A program made the position numbers and the translations under genes. This document shows positions 33,601 to 44,767 of a DNA stretch of 55,954 bases, piece by piece. A model generated the notes under the pieces. It did not search any database and was not told the DNA's origin. It saw only the letters and a list, made by a program, of their open reading frames with translations. The number at the start of each line of letters is the position of its first letter. The first letter of the stretch is position 1. The stretch is taken from positions 1 through 55,954 of the forward strand of contig WELA01010100.1 in the NCBI GenBank assembly GCA_009602735.1. The letters run 5' to 3'. The DNA comes from Mesotaenium endlicherianum. Lineage: Eukaryota; Streptophyta; Zygnematophyceae; Zygnematales; Mesotaeniaceae.

Positions 33601-34555
33601 ACTGAGCAACAATTTTTGCAGCAGTAGGGTGCTCCGAAGGGCTTACCTTTTTCTTCACCACTTCTTCAGGTTGAGGAGGTACCTCTCTTAGGAGCAGACA
33701 GAACATTCTGTCTTCCTTCTGGTTCCAGCTTTTGACGAACTCCATTGCATTCAGCAACTTGCATCTTTCTGGAAGCCTCTTCTTTTCCTTCAGTTGCCAT
33801 CCACACAGGACAAGAGGAAGAGCACTGGTGGGTGCCACGTTAGTCTGCCCATCACTGGCTCCTCTCACTTTAACTGTACCTCTGCTCCAACACACTTAAG
33901 TTTGATGTCTATTAAGCCAGGACCTGCCTAGCACGAGATCATAAAAGCCAGTGTTGAGTACCTCAAATGTAAGCGTTTCAATTAAAATTGCAATGCCAAA
34001 ACCTAATTGGACCTCAATAGGCTTGGTTATAACTCCTCCCGGGATACTTGAGGCATCTCCAAGGAATATTTGTCTATTCCCTTGGGTGACAGTAGGCAGC
34101 CTTAGCAGCTTAACTAAGTCCTTGTGGATAAAGGTATGTGACGCCCCTCCGTCAACAAATGCCCTCACCTTCCTACCTGCAATCATGCAATGCAGTAGGA
34201 TAGGGGGGACTGTCTTTTCCTGACTTTCGCATTGTTCTCCTGACGTAGCAAAGAAATGTTGGACATCAGGTGGAACAAGAGCATCCAGAGTGTGCACTCT
34301 CTGGACGTCTATATTACTGATGGTCTCCTTTATCTGGTTGTCAGGCATGCATAGTGAATCCAGTTCAGCAGGACCCATAATACCTGCTACGAGGGCAGCT
34401 AGTGACGACTCACTATCTCTAGCATCCTCACAGTCAGTAGACTGGATTACTGACTGTTGCTGTCTTTTAAAGGCTGGTCTTTTCTCTCGACTTTCGGAAG
34501 GTGCTTGACTAGGCACTGTTCTCTGTAGTGGCCCAACTGCTGACAATGGTAGCAA
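30669..34555 (-). pseudogene. pol: A5 pol (protease, RT, RNase H, integrase, chromodomain)
   Basis: Read by -1 frameshift from gag. The protease motif is AFVDGGASHTFIH (about 34125). RT is at 33493-32969, with [20 protein letters not shown] and FLDDILIFS. RNase H and its linker are at 32959-32045 ([32 protein letters not shown]). The integrase at 32093-30828 has a zinc-binding region, ISMDWMVTLP, ITSDRDSKFTSK and DGQTERPNRV. The chromodomain is at about 30860-30690 (YLIRWKGYDASGDTWE), with the end of pol at 30669. Stops at 33896, 33530, 32969 and 30829 and a frameshift in a C run near 32055 interrupt an otherwise complete polyprotein. Confidence 0.9.
34430..34471 (-). promoter_or_regulatory. 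-1 ribosomal frameshift signal at A5 gag/pol junction
   Basis: In gag frame: CCT TTA AAA GAC, i.e. slippery T_TTA_AAA (34465-34471). After a 7-nt spacer comes a perfect 10-bp stem ACAGTCAGTA/TACTGACTGT (34448-34457 with 34430-34439) around an 8-nt loop. The gag stop TAA (34447-34449) lies five codons after the heptamer, and pol is in the -1 frame. Heptamer, spacer and stem all fit known -1 signals. Confidence 0.8.
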
Positions 34556-35925
34556 ACGGATTTTGATGAGGCTGGTCTCGGCTTAGTCCTACCACCACCT
34601 CTTCCATAGCCGCCTCGAGAGAAACCACCCCTACCTCTAGACTGAATAGCATTATACTCATACTCATATTCATCACGCTGATCATCCTCAGCCTGGTCTC
34701 CTTCAATTGCATTGTAGGAACCGTGGGGTTTTTTGACAACCTAAGACACCAAAGCATTACTCTGGCGCTTGTGGTTGAACTGCTGTTGATCCCAGGCATC
34801 AGCATCCTGGATCAAGTCAACCAGTTTCTCATACTTCGTTTCAGCGAAATGACCAGAGACTTCGGATTTCAAGCCAAACCTGAAGTATGCTATCCTATAC
34901 CGTTCTGGCAAGTCTGGCTGCTTCATCATGTTCTCCAGGAACTTTTGAGCAAACTCAGCAACTGAAGTGGTCTGCTTCAGTGTCAGGGGGATCACCGCAT
35001 AGATAGCTTTCTCCTTCTGGTTGATGACATCAAACTTCTCATGCAACTTCTCGACAAACTCTACCCACGTAGGGTCACCGAGTTGCCGAGCCTTACGCTC
35101 TCCTTTCCAGTAAAGCCACCAGTCTGCGGCACTGCCTTTCAGTAGCGCACCGGTGTGCCTGACCTTCTCGTAATCTTGCAGTTCCGGGTAGTTCTCCAGC
35201 CACTGCTCAACATCCGCGAGAAACTTGATCAGGTAATATTTCCTGTTTCCCTCAGGATCATATTCCTGGGGAGGTTTTGGCTTGGGCTTACTAGGCCCTC
35301 GGCCACCACCACTAGAGGTTTGAGACCCCAGTTGGTCTCTGTCCCGCAGTAGGGACATTATGATTCTTTTGTCCTCCTGTTGGGACTGATACATGGTCGC
35401 CATTTGCGACTGCATCTGAACGAACAATGCTCCCAAGTCTACACTCTGAGGTGGTAGATTAGCAAATGCAGCAGCAGCATTGGCATCTACTCGCTGAGTA
35501 GTGTCCTCAACAGTCCCTCTCGCTCCTGCAGCAGCAATTCCCGCCGCATTCAGCCGGTCACGTATTTGACTTAGGGGTACATTGAGTTGTACAGCAGGAG
35601 GTGGGTTAAGAACATTGGCCCTGGATGCCATAAGTTCTTCAACCGTGCGCTCGTCAGCTGGCTGTCCTTCCCTCCTTTCTGTATCTTCAGCAGCCTTTGC
35701 TAATTGTTCAGCTTCTAATCTGGCTCTCTCCTCCACAGCTTGCTGTGCTGCGACTACGGCATTAGCAGCTGCCTTATCTGCAGCCTCTCTAGCTGCAGTA
35801 TCTGCCACTGCTTCAGAATAGGTACGCGTTCCCGCTACATGGCTTTCCGCCTGGTTTTCGACATTCTCGTTATCCTGGTTCTCCCTTTCTCGGGAGTTGC
35901 TAGTCTGAGACCTTGTCCTTACCAT
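34447..35925 (-). pseudogene. gag: A5 gag with one internal stop
   Basis: Starts MVRTRSQTS. An Ala/Glu-rich N-terminal coiled region (about 40-100), a linker rich in Pro and Lys, and the gag capsid domain (WWLYWKGERKARQLGDPTW, about 270-390) are present. A single TAG at 34741-34743 follows the capsid domain. In the same frame come an Arg/Gly-rich segment and a CCHC zinc knuckle (CYHCQQLGHYREQC, about 34525-34570), ending at TAA 34447. Apart from that TAG the 1.48-kb frame is open. Confidence 0.88.
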
Positions 35926-35944
35926 ACGAAGAAGACTGTGATAA

Positions 35945-35958
35945 CTGCTCCGATACCA
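35945..35958 (-). other. A5 primer binding site
   Basis: TGGTATCGGAGCAG in element sense, one base after the LTR end at 35960. Confidence 0.82.
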
Positions 35959-35959
35959 C

Positions 35960-36705
35960 TGAAATGAATCGACTTACCAAATAGGCAATTAACAATTAAT
36001 AAAGATCTTTATATCAGCGAGTATTCTTTATGGTATTTNTCAGCGAGTATTCTTTATGGATTTTTCGTTAACTGATAAAACGGCAAAAGGACAACACACT
36101 AGCGGTGAACAACACTCGTAAGTCAAATGCGAGTAAACTAGCATCAGTAATGCAATCAGTAAAACTCATACATAAGCAAGGTTAGAAGACAGTGCGTATC
36201 AATGGCTTCTCGCCTTGAATTCAGAACCCTCTCAGTAAGTTGTATAAGAGAGTTGGCCTCGTTTCCGAATGCCGAACTCGAGAGCAATGCCTAGCATATG
36301 TACATGGAATGAGTTTACTGTTCAACGGCCAGTGCGATGGCACCGCCTACTCGGGAGTTAACCACGTTGGTAGGACCTCGGTTAACCAAATCCACCGCCA
36401 TCTCCCATCATCCCGAATAGCCATCCATCATAGGGATGTCATCTGGCCATTCATCTAGCATATCATACTTAGATGCATGTCAAGGCAGTTCGCTGCTACC
36501 AAGTACGGAAGTCAGCTGGCTGTCAAAGAATGTGTCAGCAAGCTGACTTAAGTGGACTTCAGCCTGCTGCGTCCGGCTGAGTCATTAAACTGATATTAAA
36601 TATAAAGTCTAGCAGACCGATTATCAACTAGAGTTCAGTAGGCTGAACTTAAATGAATATTATATTTAAAAGAATAATATACCTACTAATATACTAAATC
36701 ATTAC
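35960..36705 (-). repeat. A5 5' LTR
   Basis: Homologous to 27855-28479 plus 21103-21198. Contains an undetermined base at 36039 flanked by a duplicated 20-bp sequence (36014-36033 and 36040-36059), probably an assembly join. Confidence 0.88.
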
Positions 36706-38730
36706 TGATGCTTCTGACTTTGCCATGGGTGCTATCTTGTTGCAGCCTGCTGGCAAAACCACAAAGGATGGTAAGGTAAAGCAGGAGTGGCACCCGGTGT
36801 TGTATGAGTCTACGAAATTCAACCCAGTGAGCATGATAAAGAGCTGCTTGCTATCATTCATGTGCTCAAACTGTGGAGAGCATACTTACATGGTAAAGCT
36901 TTTAAGGTAATTACAGATCATCTAGCTCTAACTCACTTTCAGAAGAAGTCTAAGCTGTCGAGGAGGGAGAATCGCTGGAGCCAGATGCTGGAGCAGTTCC
37001 AAGTCCAGATTGACCACAAACCAGGGAAGTTGAATCCTGCTGATGCACTCTCTAGAAGACCTGATTTGCAAGATAGGAACTTTAGTGAGCATGCGGTTGA
37101 TCAAGTCCTTTGTGCACTTACTTCACTAAAGGTGAAAAAGTCCTTCCTTGAACAACTTAGGAACACCTACCTTTCTGACCCAACATTTGAGCCCAGCCCC
37201 ACTCATGGTGTGTGTCCTGCTACTGCACTCGGGTATAGGCTAAAGGGAGGGGTCTGGGTAGCTGAAACCACTTCAGGCAAGCTGAAGCTGGTCATTCCTA
37301 ATAACGTAGAAATTAGGTCACTCTTACTGAGTCAAGCACATGACAGTTTACTGGGGGGGCATTTGGGGCAGGCCAAAACTGTTGGCAATTTGGCAAAACA
37401 ATATCATTGGGATGGGTTGCTTCGAGAGGCCTTGAAATATGTTAAGTCCTGTGATCAGAATTAAAAGAATAACTTTAGGCACACAGATTCCGGGGGGCTA
37501 TTACAATCACTACCCATCCCAGCTGGACGCCGGGAAACAATATCCATGGACTGGGTGGTAACACTACCAACAACTGCCAATGAGCATGACTCGATACTGG
37601 TAATAGTGGATAAATTGACAAAAATGGTCATTTTCATCCGCACAACTGCCGAAGTAACTGCCCTTAAAATTGCGAGACAGTTCTACAACCATATAGTATG
37701 CCAACATGGGCTACCCTCTAATATTATCTCAGACAGAGACTCAAAATTTACCTCTAAGTTCTAGAGAGTTTTAATGGGGTTAATGGGAGTCAAACAGTTG
37801 CTCAGCACAGCAAACCACCATCAGACTGATGGGCAGACTGAAAGACCTAATCGAGTTCGGCAAGAGGTGCTGAGAGCATATATTAACCAAAAACAAGATG
37901 ATTGGGATGACCTGTTGCCTCAAATTCAATTTGCGATCAACAGTGCGATGCACGCGTCAACGGGAAAGACTCCTTTTGAACTCAGTCTCGGTAGAGTCCC
38001 TAAGTCTTCTTTAGATGTGCTAGGGGAGTCTTTAACTCATCCTGAGGGAATTGACAATTCGGTGTCTCTCTAGTTAACTCAAGATTTTGCTGACACCCTG
38101 TCAGAAGTCCAACACAATCTGCACAAAGCCAAAGAAAACCAACAAAAATACGCTAATCAACACCGTCGGGAGCTGACATTTTCTAAGGGCAATTTGGTCA
38201 AATTGCATTCTCAACACCTGTACCTGCCTGATGTGGTCAGAAAAAGCTTGGTGCGGTCTGGGTCGGTCCATATTCTGTGGTGCGCCGTGTCGATCAAAAT
38301 GCTTACAAATTGAACATGTCAGCGAAATACAAGGGTCACCCAATCTTTGATGTCTCCTTCCTAGAACCATACATAAAAGGTGACACACTGTTCACAGGTC
38401 GGTTTCCGGTCCAACTGGGACCGGTCCCCGCTGTCAGGGATGGTGATCCTGAGGTATATGAAGTTGAGGAAATTGTAGAAGCTTGCTCTGTCCGTCGATC
38501 ATCTAAATATGTCATGGAATACCTGGTCAGATGGAAGGGTTACGATGCCTCTAGGGATACTTGGGAATATAAGGACCATTTGACCAATGCCAAAGGGGCA
38601 TTAAAATGGTTCCACCTTCGGGCGGTTGGAGCACCTCCCTATTTGTCATTTCAGTTGACATGGGAAGGTGACAGGAGGTCTTGTCTTCATTTAAGTTGGA
38701 GGGAGGTTGTCCCAGTAATTAACAGTTAGT
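36706..38730 (+). pseudogene. A4 pol, right part (RNase H, integrase, chromodomain)
   Basis: Continues the frame cut at 21102. RNase H ([23 protein letters not shown]), linker, integrase zinc-binding region (HDSLLGGHLGQ), core (SMDWVVTLP, ISDRDSKFTSKF, DGQTERPNRV), C-terminal region and chromodomain (YLVRWKGYDASRDTWE, about 38515-38570). Frameshifts near 36825 and 38240; stops at 37462, 37762 (a Trp position) and 38071. Ends VPVINS before 38730. Confidence 0.88.
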
Positions 38731-38931
38731 GTGCGAGAAAGGGACAATTATTGACAGTGTATTGTCAGCATAGTGACAGGTGGTAGAGCCAAGCCCACAT
38801 TAAGCAGAGTTAGCGTAATAAAAAAGGGGTTCGCACATCAGCACATCAGTTAACTCACCTTGCACACACATTTATTTGTTTATTTGTCATTGCACTGCAG
38901 CTACGTTAACTCCTAGTAACCACCCTGCAAG

Positions 38932-39038
38932 GTAAACGGGAACAAACCTACCATAATAATACAAACTTGCTTCTCGACCTACAACTCCTGTGACAAAGAT
39001 CGAGATCCTACTAACTTGTGCCCTGGTTACATGTGCAG
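38932..39038 (+). other. Putative 107-nt intron in the leader of ORF-X (A4 copy)
   Basis: Donor CAAG|GTAAAC, branch-like TACTAAC at 39009-39015, acceptor TGTGCAG ending at 39038; ATG at 39040. Exactly the same length as in the A1 copy. Confidence 0.55.
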
Positions 39039-39039
39039 G

Positions 39040-40727
39040 ATGGCTTCCACCACACAAAAGGAAGACAGAAAGCGCAAGGTAGAAGAAGCCAGGAGGACAA
39101 TGGAGCAATACCAGAGAGAGCTGGCGGCGACGTCCCTCACCAAGAGAGAACAAGAAAGGGTCCGCAGACAACAAGAGGCTGCAGAGGAAGCACAGAGGAA
39201 GAAGGAGCAGGAGGCGGAAAATCTCTAGAAAGCTGAGGAGGAGAGACAGAAAAAACAACAAGAGAAAGCGCCGGCACCAGAGGAGGAGAGAAGGAAGAAG
39301 GCTGAAGCTGAGGAGCAGAAGAGCCTGGCCACTTACAGATATACTGTGGTGGGTGGCCAAACCTTTGAGAATCTGAAGAAAGCATTACTGGCAGCCCAAG
39401 AGATCAACAAGGTAGAATAGGAAATATTCTTACAGAGAGAAGGATTTGAAGTCCTGGACAGGTACATTGAGACACACACTGGTATGGTCCTCTACAAAGA
39501 TTATACCAAAATGGTGGTGTATACAACAGAGCAGGCACGGTTTTTGGCAGATGACTTGGAAGATAAGGCGGTATCAGTGCCTGGCATAGTGGGGAATCAG
39601 AGACTCATCAGGATGGTCAGCATGCAGCCTGATAGCTTTAAGGATGCAGTATTCTACCTCACACTACTGCCAGCCTACAATGAAGTCGAGAGGAGGAGCT
39701 GGGAGTACTTGGCCAGGGAAACAGGGCAGCAGATGTTCTCTCTCCACTGGTTCCCTTGTAAGCTGAAAAAGGCTGAACATGGGCCACATGGGCCACAGTA
39801 CTACCAGCAGCCCACAGACTGGAGGTGGATGACCGTCACTAACAGGAAGCAGGAGTGTGACCGGGCCCATCCAGATGACTTCCACTATGGGCTGGACGGC
39901 TTCCTCATCCTACCACCTTACATTGCCCCTTGGGACCCTAGGCTGAATGGATGCCTGAGTAATATGAATGCTGAGACCAAGGAGCACAGGTGGAGGGGGC
40001 GGGACAATTTCTCTAAGGAGAAGCATGCCTTTGTCAAATTGGCGAAGAATGCAGGCCGGATAGATATCAGCAGGCTGAAGGCCAATCAACCTCCACCTCG
40101 TCCTAAGAAAGGGCGATAAGTAGATTTCTCCATGTCTACCAGGGAGCAGGATGACTTAGTGGACGAGACCCTACCCTCTCAGAGGAGGAAGATGAAGAGG
40201 ATGAGGAAGAAGAACAAGGCAGAGGAGAAGCATCAGGAGCTAGTACTCAGGAGACCCACGGACAAACAGGAGTAGGGACTCCTAGGGCGCCAAGATCAAG
40301 TGTATGGGACGTGATTTCTACTATGGAGGCAACAGGACCCCGCACTCGTTCTCCCAGCCCACCTGCCCAAGCAGGGGAAGAAGCTGATCTGACTGTTCTT
40401 GGCAGCAGAGTAAGGCAAAAATTCCCAGAGGACAGGGGTACCAAAAGAACAACACAAGGAGTCGCCAGAGGTATGCTGGCCACCCCTTTCAGTCAGGGAC
40501 ATGTGCCTTCTGCCAATGTATTTCAGCATCCTACCGGAATGCCTGTTTATGTGGACATCAACACCCAAGTGGTTGAAGAGCAGGCTACAGTCCTTCGTTC
40601 TCCTCGAGGCCCACCTTTAGAACAAACAGGGTTCTTTAGAAGGCCAGCTGACAGACTTAAAGGGTTGTCCAGATCCAGGTCCAGATCTCAGTCTCTTGAT
40701 TTTGGAGCCCCAGGTACAACCCCCTAA
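39040..40727 (+). pseudogene. ORF-X, A4 copy
   Basis: MASTTQKED start, coiled coil to about 39330, then RYTVVGGQTF and the conserved domain. That domain is complete here, including LTLLPAYNEVERRSWEYLA, RWMTVTNRKQECDR and LILPPYIAPWDPRLNG. Basic/Pro, acidic and HVPSANVFQHPTGMPVYV segments follow, and the end is an Arg/Ser-rich SRSRSRSQS (about 40672). Stops at 39226, 39418 and 40118 and a one-base deletion near 40171 inactivate it. Together with the other copies it allows the full-length protein to be inferred at about 530 residues. Confidence 0.78.
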
Positions 40728-40796
40728 ACATCAAAACCATCCTCTAGTCAAGCCTTGCTGGAGGTCTCTCTGTTTGCACCCCACAACGGAAGTGGA

Positions 40797-40823
40797 CTGA
40801 GGGTGGAGGTGACCCACCCTCAG
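40797..40823. repeat. Perfect hairpin at the start of the A4 3' LTR
   Basis: CTGAGGGTGG / CCACCCTCAG with a 7-nt loop. It abuts the LTR, whose first dozen bases (TGTAATGAATCA) are missing here. Confidence 0.7.
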
Positions 40824-41524
40824 CATATTGGTAGTTATAATATTCATTTTTATAAAATAGTTAAGTAAGTTCTGCTTGCTGAACTATAGTTAATATTCAG
40901 TCTGCTGGACTGTATATTATTACCATTTTTAATGACTTAGCTGAAAGCAGCAGGCCGAAGTCAACTTAGGTCAGCTTGCTGACACATTCCTTGACAGCCA
41001 GCTGACTTCCGTATTCAATAGCAGCAAACTGCCTAGATATGCATCTAAGTGTGATATGCTAGACGAATGGCCAGATGACATCCTTCGGATGGATGTCGAT
41101 TCGGGATGATGGGAGATGGTGGTGGATTTGGTTAACCAAGGTCCTACCAACGTGGTTAACTCCCGGGTAGGCGGTGCCATCGCACTTGCTATCGAACAGT
41201 AAACTCATTCCATGTACATATGTTAGACATTGCTCTTGAGTTCGGCATTCGGAAACGAGGCCAACTCTCTTGTACTGCTTATTGAGAAATCTGAATCCAA
41301 AATGAGAAGCCATTGATACGCATTGTCTTCTAGCCTTGCTTATGTATTTTACTGATAACATTACTAATGCGAGTTTACTTGCATTTGACTTGCGAGTATT
41401 GTCCACTGCTAGTGTGTTGTCTTTTGCTGTTTAATCATTTAACATAAAATACCATAAAGAATACTTGCTGATATAAAGATCTTCATCAATTGTTAATCGT
41501 TCATTGGTAACTCGATTCATTTCA
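40824..41524 (+). repeat. A4 3' LTR
   Basis: Homologous to 19236-19942, ends GATTCATTTCA followed by the target duplication TTTCT. The 5' edge is truncated. It contains the uninterrupted TTAA that is the empty site for the piggyBac insertion at 8342. Confidence 0.85.
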
Positions 41525-41963
41525 TTTCTCAAGGATCTTTGTTCGATATTAAAGAAAAATTAATATCTAACAAAAAAAAAATCGACAACTTTGCATAATT
41601 TTGTATAGTTGAAAATATTGAGAAAGGAAATGAAAAGTCGAAGAACGCGTGCTGTGAGAATTGCGTTCACAATGACTCTTGCAAGTATATATACTCGCAC
41701 AACATGAGGCATTGTAATGCTTTGAATCACCTGCTAGGGCACTGGTTCATGTTCAACAAAAACAGGCGAATGGGCGTAACCCGTTTGGCCAAATACTTGA
41801 ACGAGCTGCTCAGCCGTTTGGAGGTTGCGCCACAATTTTCAAAATACTGTTTGATGCCAAACGGGCTTTTCTGCGACTTGACGACTTTCAAAATGTTCGA
41901 AAAGTCGCGACTGCTCGCGCGATTGCGTACACATTCATCTCAATTGAATCGGTAATTATAAAC

Positions 41964-42035
41964 AACTATTTGGCCAACATGTCAGGTGTGAACAAATCAA
42001 ATGAATGGTCGAGGGTTTGAATCCTCACGGTTGCA
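41964..42035 (+). other. tRNA-like segment in C' LTR (antisense to the element)
   Basis: Box A-like TGGCCAACATG at 41971 and box B GGTTTGAATCC at 42014-42024, spaced 43 nt. Same orientation relative to the element as in C, although the LTRs are well diverged. Confidence 0.5.
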
Positions 42036-42689
42036 AAGTTGCTTTGCAAATATAGTTTTTGTTTTATTAACGACAGTCGCGGAATTGGGCTACCTCAACC
42101 CTGAGGTCGCGAGTTTGATTTTGATAGATGGCTCCCTTGGGCCATTATTGGAGTCTTCTTTTGGGTTGACAATTGTCGTCAACCGAAAACAGTGACAGTC
42201 ATTATCCAAAATAATGAAAGTTAAGATAAATTGAATTATTCAATGATTGCTTTTAGTTATTGTTTTACAATTAATCAAAGTAATTTCATGATTAATTACG
42301 TTATACTTTTGCAAAGTAATTGAAGTGACGTGTTTTGCATGTCGTTTTGCTAATCGACCGGAATTCATCAGCACACGTGTGTGGCGATAAATTCAAATAA
42401 ATGCAATCTTTAACTAACTAAAAATATAATGTATTTAGGTAATTAGGAAAATGTCCTACATGCGCTTAAAAAGCTTGGATCATTACACTCCTCTCTGTAC
42501 ACTCCTCTCTTCTTAAAAGAACTTAACGTCCGCGTTAAGGTATGTCTTTTAAGTTTTAATGTGTGAAATACTTGCCGTAGCGAGTCAAAACACAAGTTTG
42601 GGCGAAGTTTTGATTGCAATGGAACAGGGTTGAAAAAGACCGGTTATATTGACTACGGCTCTTCATTGGTTTAGGATTTGTGCCAGGCA

Positions 42690-43350
42690 GCACGCTGTCT
42701 GCCTTAGCACAAAGATGTTGAGCATTGGCCCATCTTAACCAGTACTATTGAACCAGGTCACTACAATTAAGTAGGACTTCATCCTGCGGTTCATACAAAT
42801 TCCATTTAGAATTGTAGTCGAGCCATTTGATCAAAGGTTCCACTCGTGGAGGGTTATGACGGGTACAACGATGTCCTAAGACTTCCTCTACAAAGCTAAA
42901 TCATCTTGTTCGAGTTCCAATTCCAGTGAGTGTGGCTGATAGCGGCCATCAGACCGAAACAATTTTAGTAGACTGACATGGAACACAGATGCGTACGCCC
43001 CATGGACTTTTGTAAGTCCAGTCGGTATGCAACAGGACCAACCTGTGCCATACCCGTAAAAGGGCCTCCTCAGCGAGTTAGAAGCTTGCGCTTTCCTGGG
43101 TGCTTGAGTTGCAAGTTTTTAGTTTGCAAAGGTACTTTATTGCCAACCTCAAAACTTAACTCTTTCCTGTGCGTGTCAGTGAAGTTTTTGTGTTGGTCTC
43201 GGGCAGCAGCTAAGGTCAACTTTGCCTGTTTGTGCACCTCCTGTAGAGAATGGACAAGTTGGCGTGCACTTGGAACTCTCATGGTTGACTCCCCCAGCTC
43301 ACTGAGAACCAGGGGTGCAAGCGGAGTGTGCGGGTGCCTTCCGTAGTTAA
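42690..43350 (-). pseudogene. C' integrase C-terminus and chromodomain
   Basis: NYGRHPHTPLAPL..., QEVHKQAKLTLAAARD, VGNKVPLQTKNLQLKHPGK at 43350-43070. Then a chromodomain at about 42893-42735 (VEEVLGHRCTRHNPPRVEP, LIKWLDYNSKWNLYEPQ) that matches element C closely and is broken by frameshifts and a stop. Confidence 0.8.
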
Positions 43351-43884
43351 CACTAGGTCTCCCAAGAAAAAGACCATATATGGTCCAATGAAGCACCCCT
43401 AAGTCACACTATATTGAAATAACCAGTGAAGCTATGACTATGTGTAATAGACCATTGGAGAGCTTACAGCACAAGGTATTGCACTGACCATGTGGGCCGC
43501 AATTTCTGGAAAGGTAAGGTGTACTTTTCGTACGAAGTGTGTACGGTGAAAAGAAACGAGCAAAAAGGGCCAACTTTTACTTCGCACAGTCTGAGTTTGA
43601 ATATGTACCTGTAGTTGTTGATTTATGCTGGGGTAGGCATGTGTCTTGTCTATCATATGAAACAGATTTCACTTCATTCCAATCAGTAGCTTTGTGCAGG
43701 CACACTCTGTACTTAGTGGACCATATGGGGTCCGGGTATTTTATTTACTTGTTAGTGCCTCATGCAACAAAGCATCACAGTTAATAATTCATGACTTATT
43801 TTGTACACATGCAAATAGTAATCTGTAAAGTGGAGCTTAAAAGTAAGGTGTGACTTTACTCACAAAACATATTGACATACAAAA

Positions 43885-44621
43885 TGAAATGAATCGACTT
43901 ACCAATAGGCGATTAACAATTAATAGAGATATATTTATATCAGTGAGCAACCTTTGTGGTATTTTTTGTTAACTGAATAAAGAACAAAAGACAACAGACT
44001 AGCGGTGAACAATACTCGCAAGTCAAATGCAAACAATCTAGCATTAATAATGCAATCAGTAAAGTTAAATATAAGCGAGGTTAGAAGACAGTGCGTATCA
44101 ATGGCTTCTCGCGTAAGATTCAGATATCTCTCAGTAAGCAGTACAAGAGTTGGCCTCGTTTCGGAATGCTGAACTTGAGAGCAATACCTAGCATATGTAC
44201 ATAGAATGAGTTTATTGTTCGACGGCAAGTGCGATGGCACCACCTACCCAGGAGTTAACCACGTCAGTAGGACCTCGGCTAACTAAATCCACAGCCATCT
44301 CTCATCATCCCGAATCGCCATCCACCTTAAGGGTGTCCTCTGGCCACTCATCTAGCACACCACGCTTAGATGCATAGCTAGGAAGTTCACAGCTGCCGAG
44401 TACGGCAGCCAGCTGACTGTCAAAGAATGTGTCACCAAGCTGACCCACGTCAACAGGCTGACCTAATTGACTTCAGCCTGCTGCTCTCGGCTGAGTCATC
44501 TAACTAAGTATTAAATATCCAGTAGACTTATTGTCAACTAACTAAAGCTCAGCAGGCTAAACTTAATTAGCTATTATATATAAATGAATATAATATTTAT
44601 CCAATATACAGATTCATTACA
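43885..44621 (-). repeat. Solo family A LTR inside piggyBac copy B
   Basis: 737 bp, minus orientation, from GATTCATTTCA (complement of TGAAATGAATC at 43885) to TGTAATGAATC (44621). No internal region follows. The flanking 5-mers (CAAAA, AATAA) are not identical, so a target duplication is not confirmed. Confidence 0.8.
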
Positions 44622-44767
44622 AATAATAATCAATGAAAATGACTAAGAATAAATTATTAATGGAAAAATATTGCAGGATTGACAGCTTTGCACACATGAA
44701 GCTGAATCATACATGAAGCACAATGCTTTTATATATGTTTTTGTTCCAGCTCCTCTGCTCTACAGTC

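Larger units (their letters stand above)
21103..36705 (-). mobile_element. A5: most complete family A Ty3/gypsy element
   Basis: About 8.95 kb once the nested element C is removed. In element sense: 5' LTR (35960-36705), primer site, gag, -1 frameshift signal, protease-RT-RNase H-integrase-chromodomain, ORF-X, polypurine tract, 3' LTR. Inserted into A4 RNase H after TTACT. The right-hand copy of the duplication appears fused with the LTR end (CATTACTGATG), as if one ATTAC of a tandem pair was lost. Only scattered stops and single-base frameshifts damage it. Confidence 0.9.
12540..41524 (+). mobile_element. A4: family A Ty3/gypsy element containing nested B, A5 and C
   Basis: Outer ends are TGTAATGAATC at 12540 and GATTCATTTCA at 41524, flanked by the 5-bp duplication TTTCT. 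Internal order: 5' LTR (split by B), primer site, gag, then a deletion that joins gag to RNase H near 20955. RNase H is split by A5 at 21102/36706; after that come integrase and chromodomain, ORF-X and the 3' LTR. It cannot be autonomous because protease, RT and part of gag are gone. Confidence 0.85.
12525..42487 (-). repeat. C' 3' LTR, split by A4 (pieces 12525-12539 and 41525-42487)
   Basis: Read on the minus strand, the LTR starts TGTAATGATCC at 42487, resembles the LTR of element C throughout, and ends TTACACA at 12525. The A4 element divides it, with TTTCT duplicated at 12535-12539 and 41525-41529. The purine-rich tract just outside 42487 is the polypurine tract of C'. An antisense tRNA-like box A/box B pair lies at 41971-42024. 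Confidence 0.7.
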
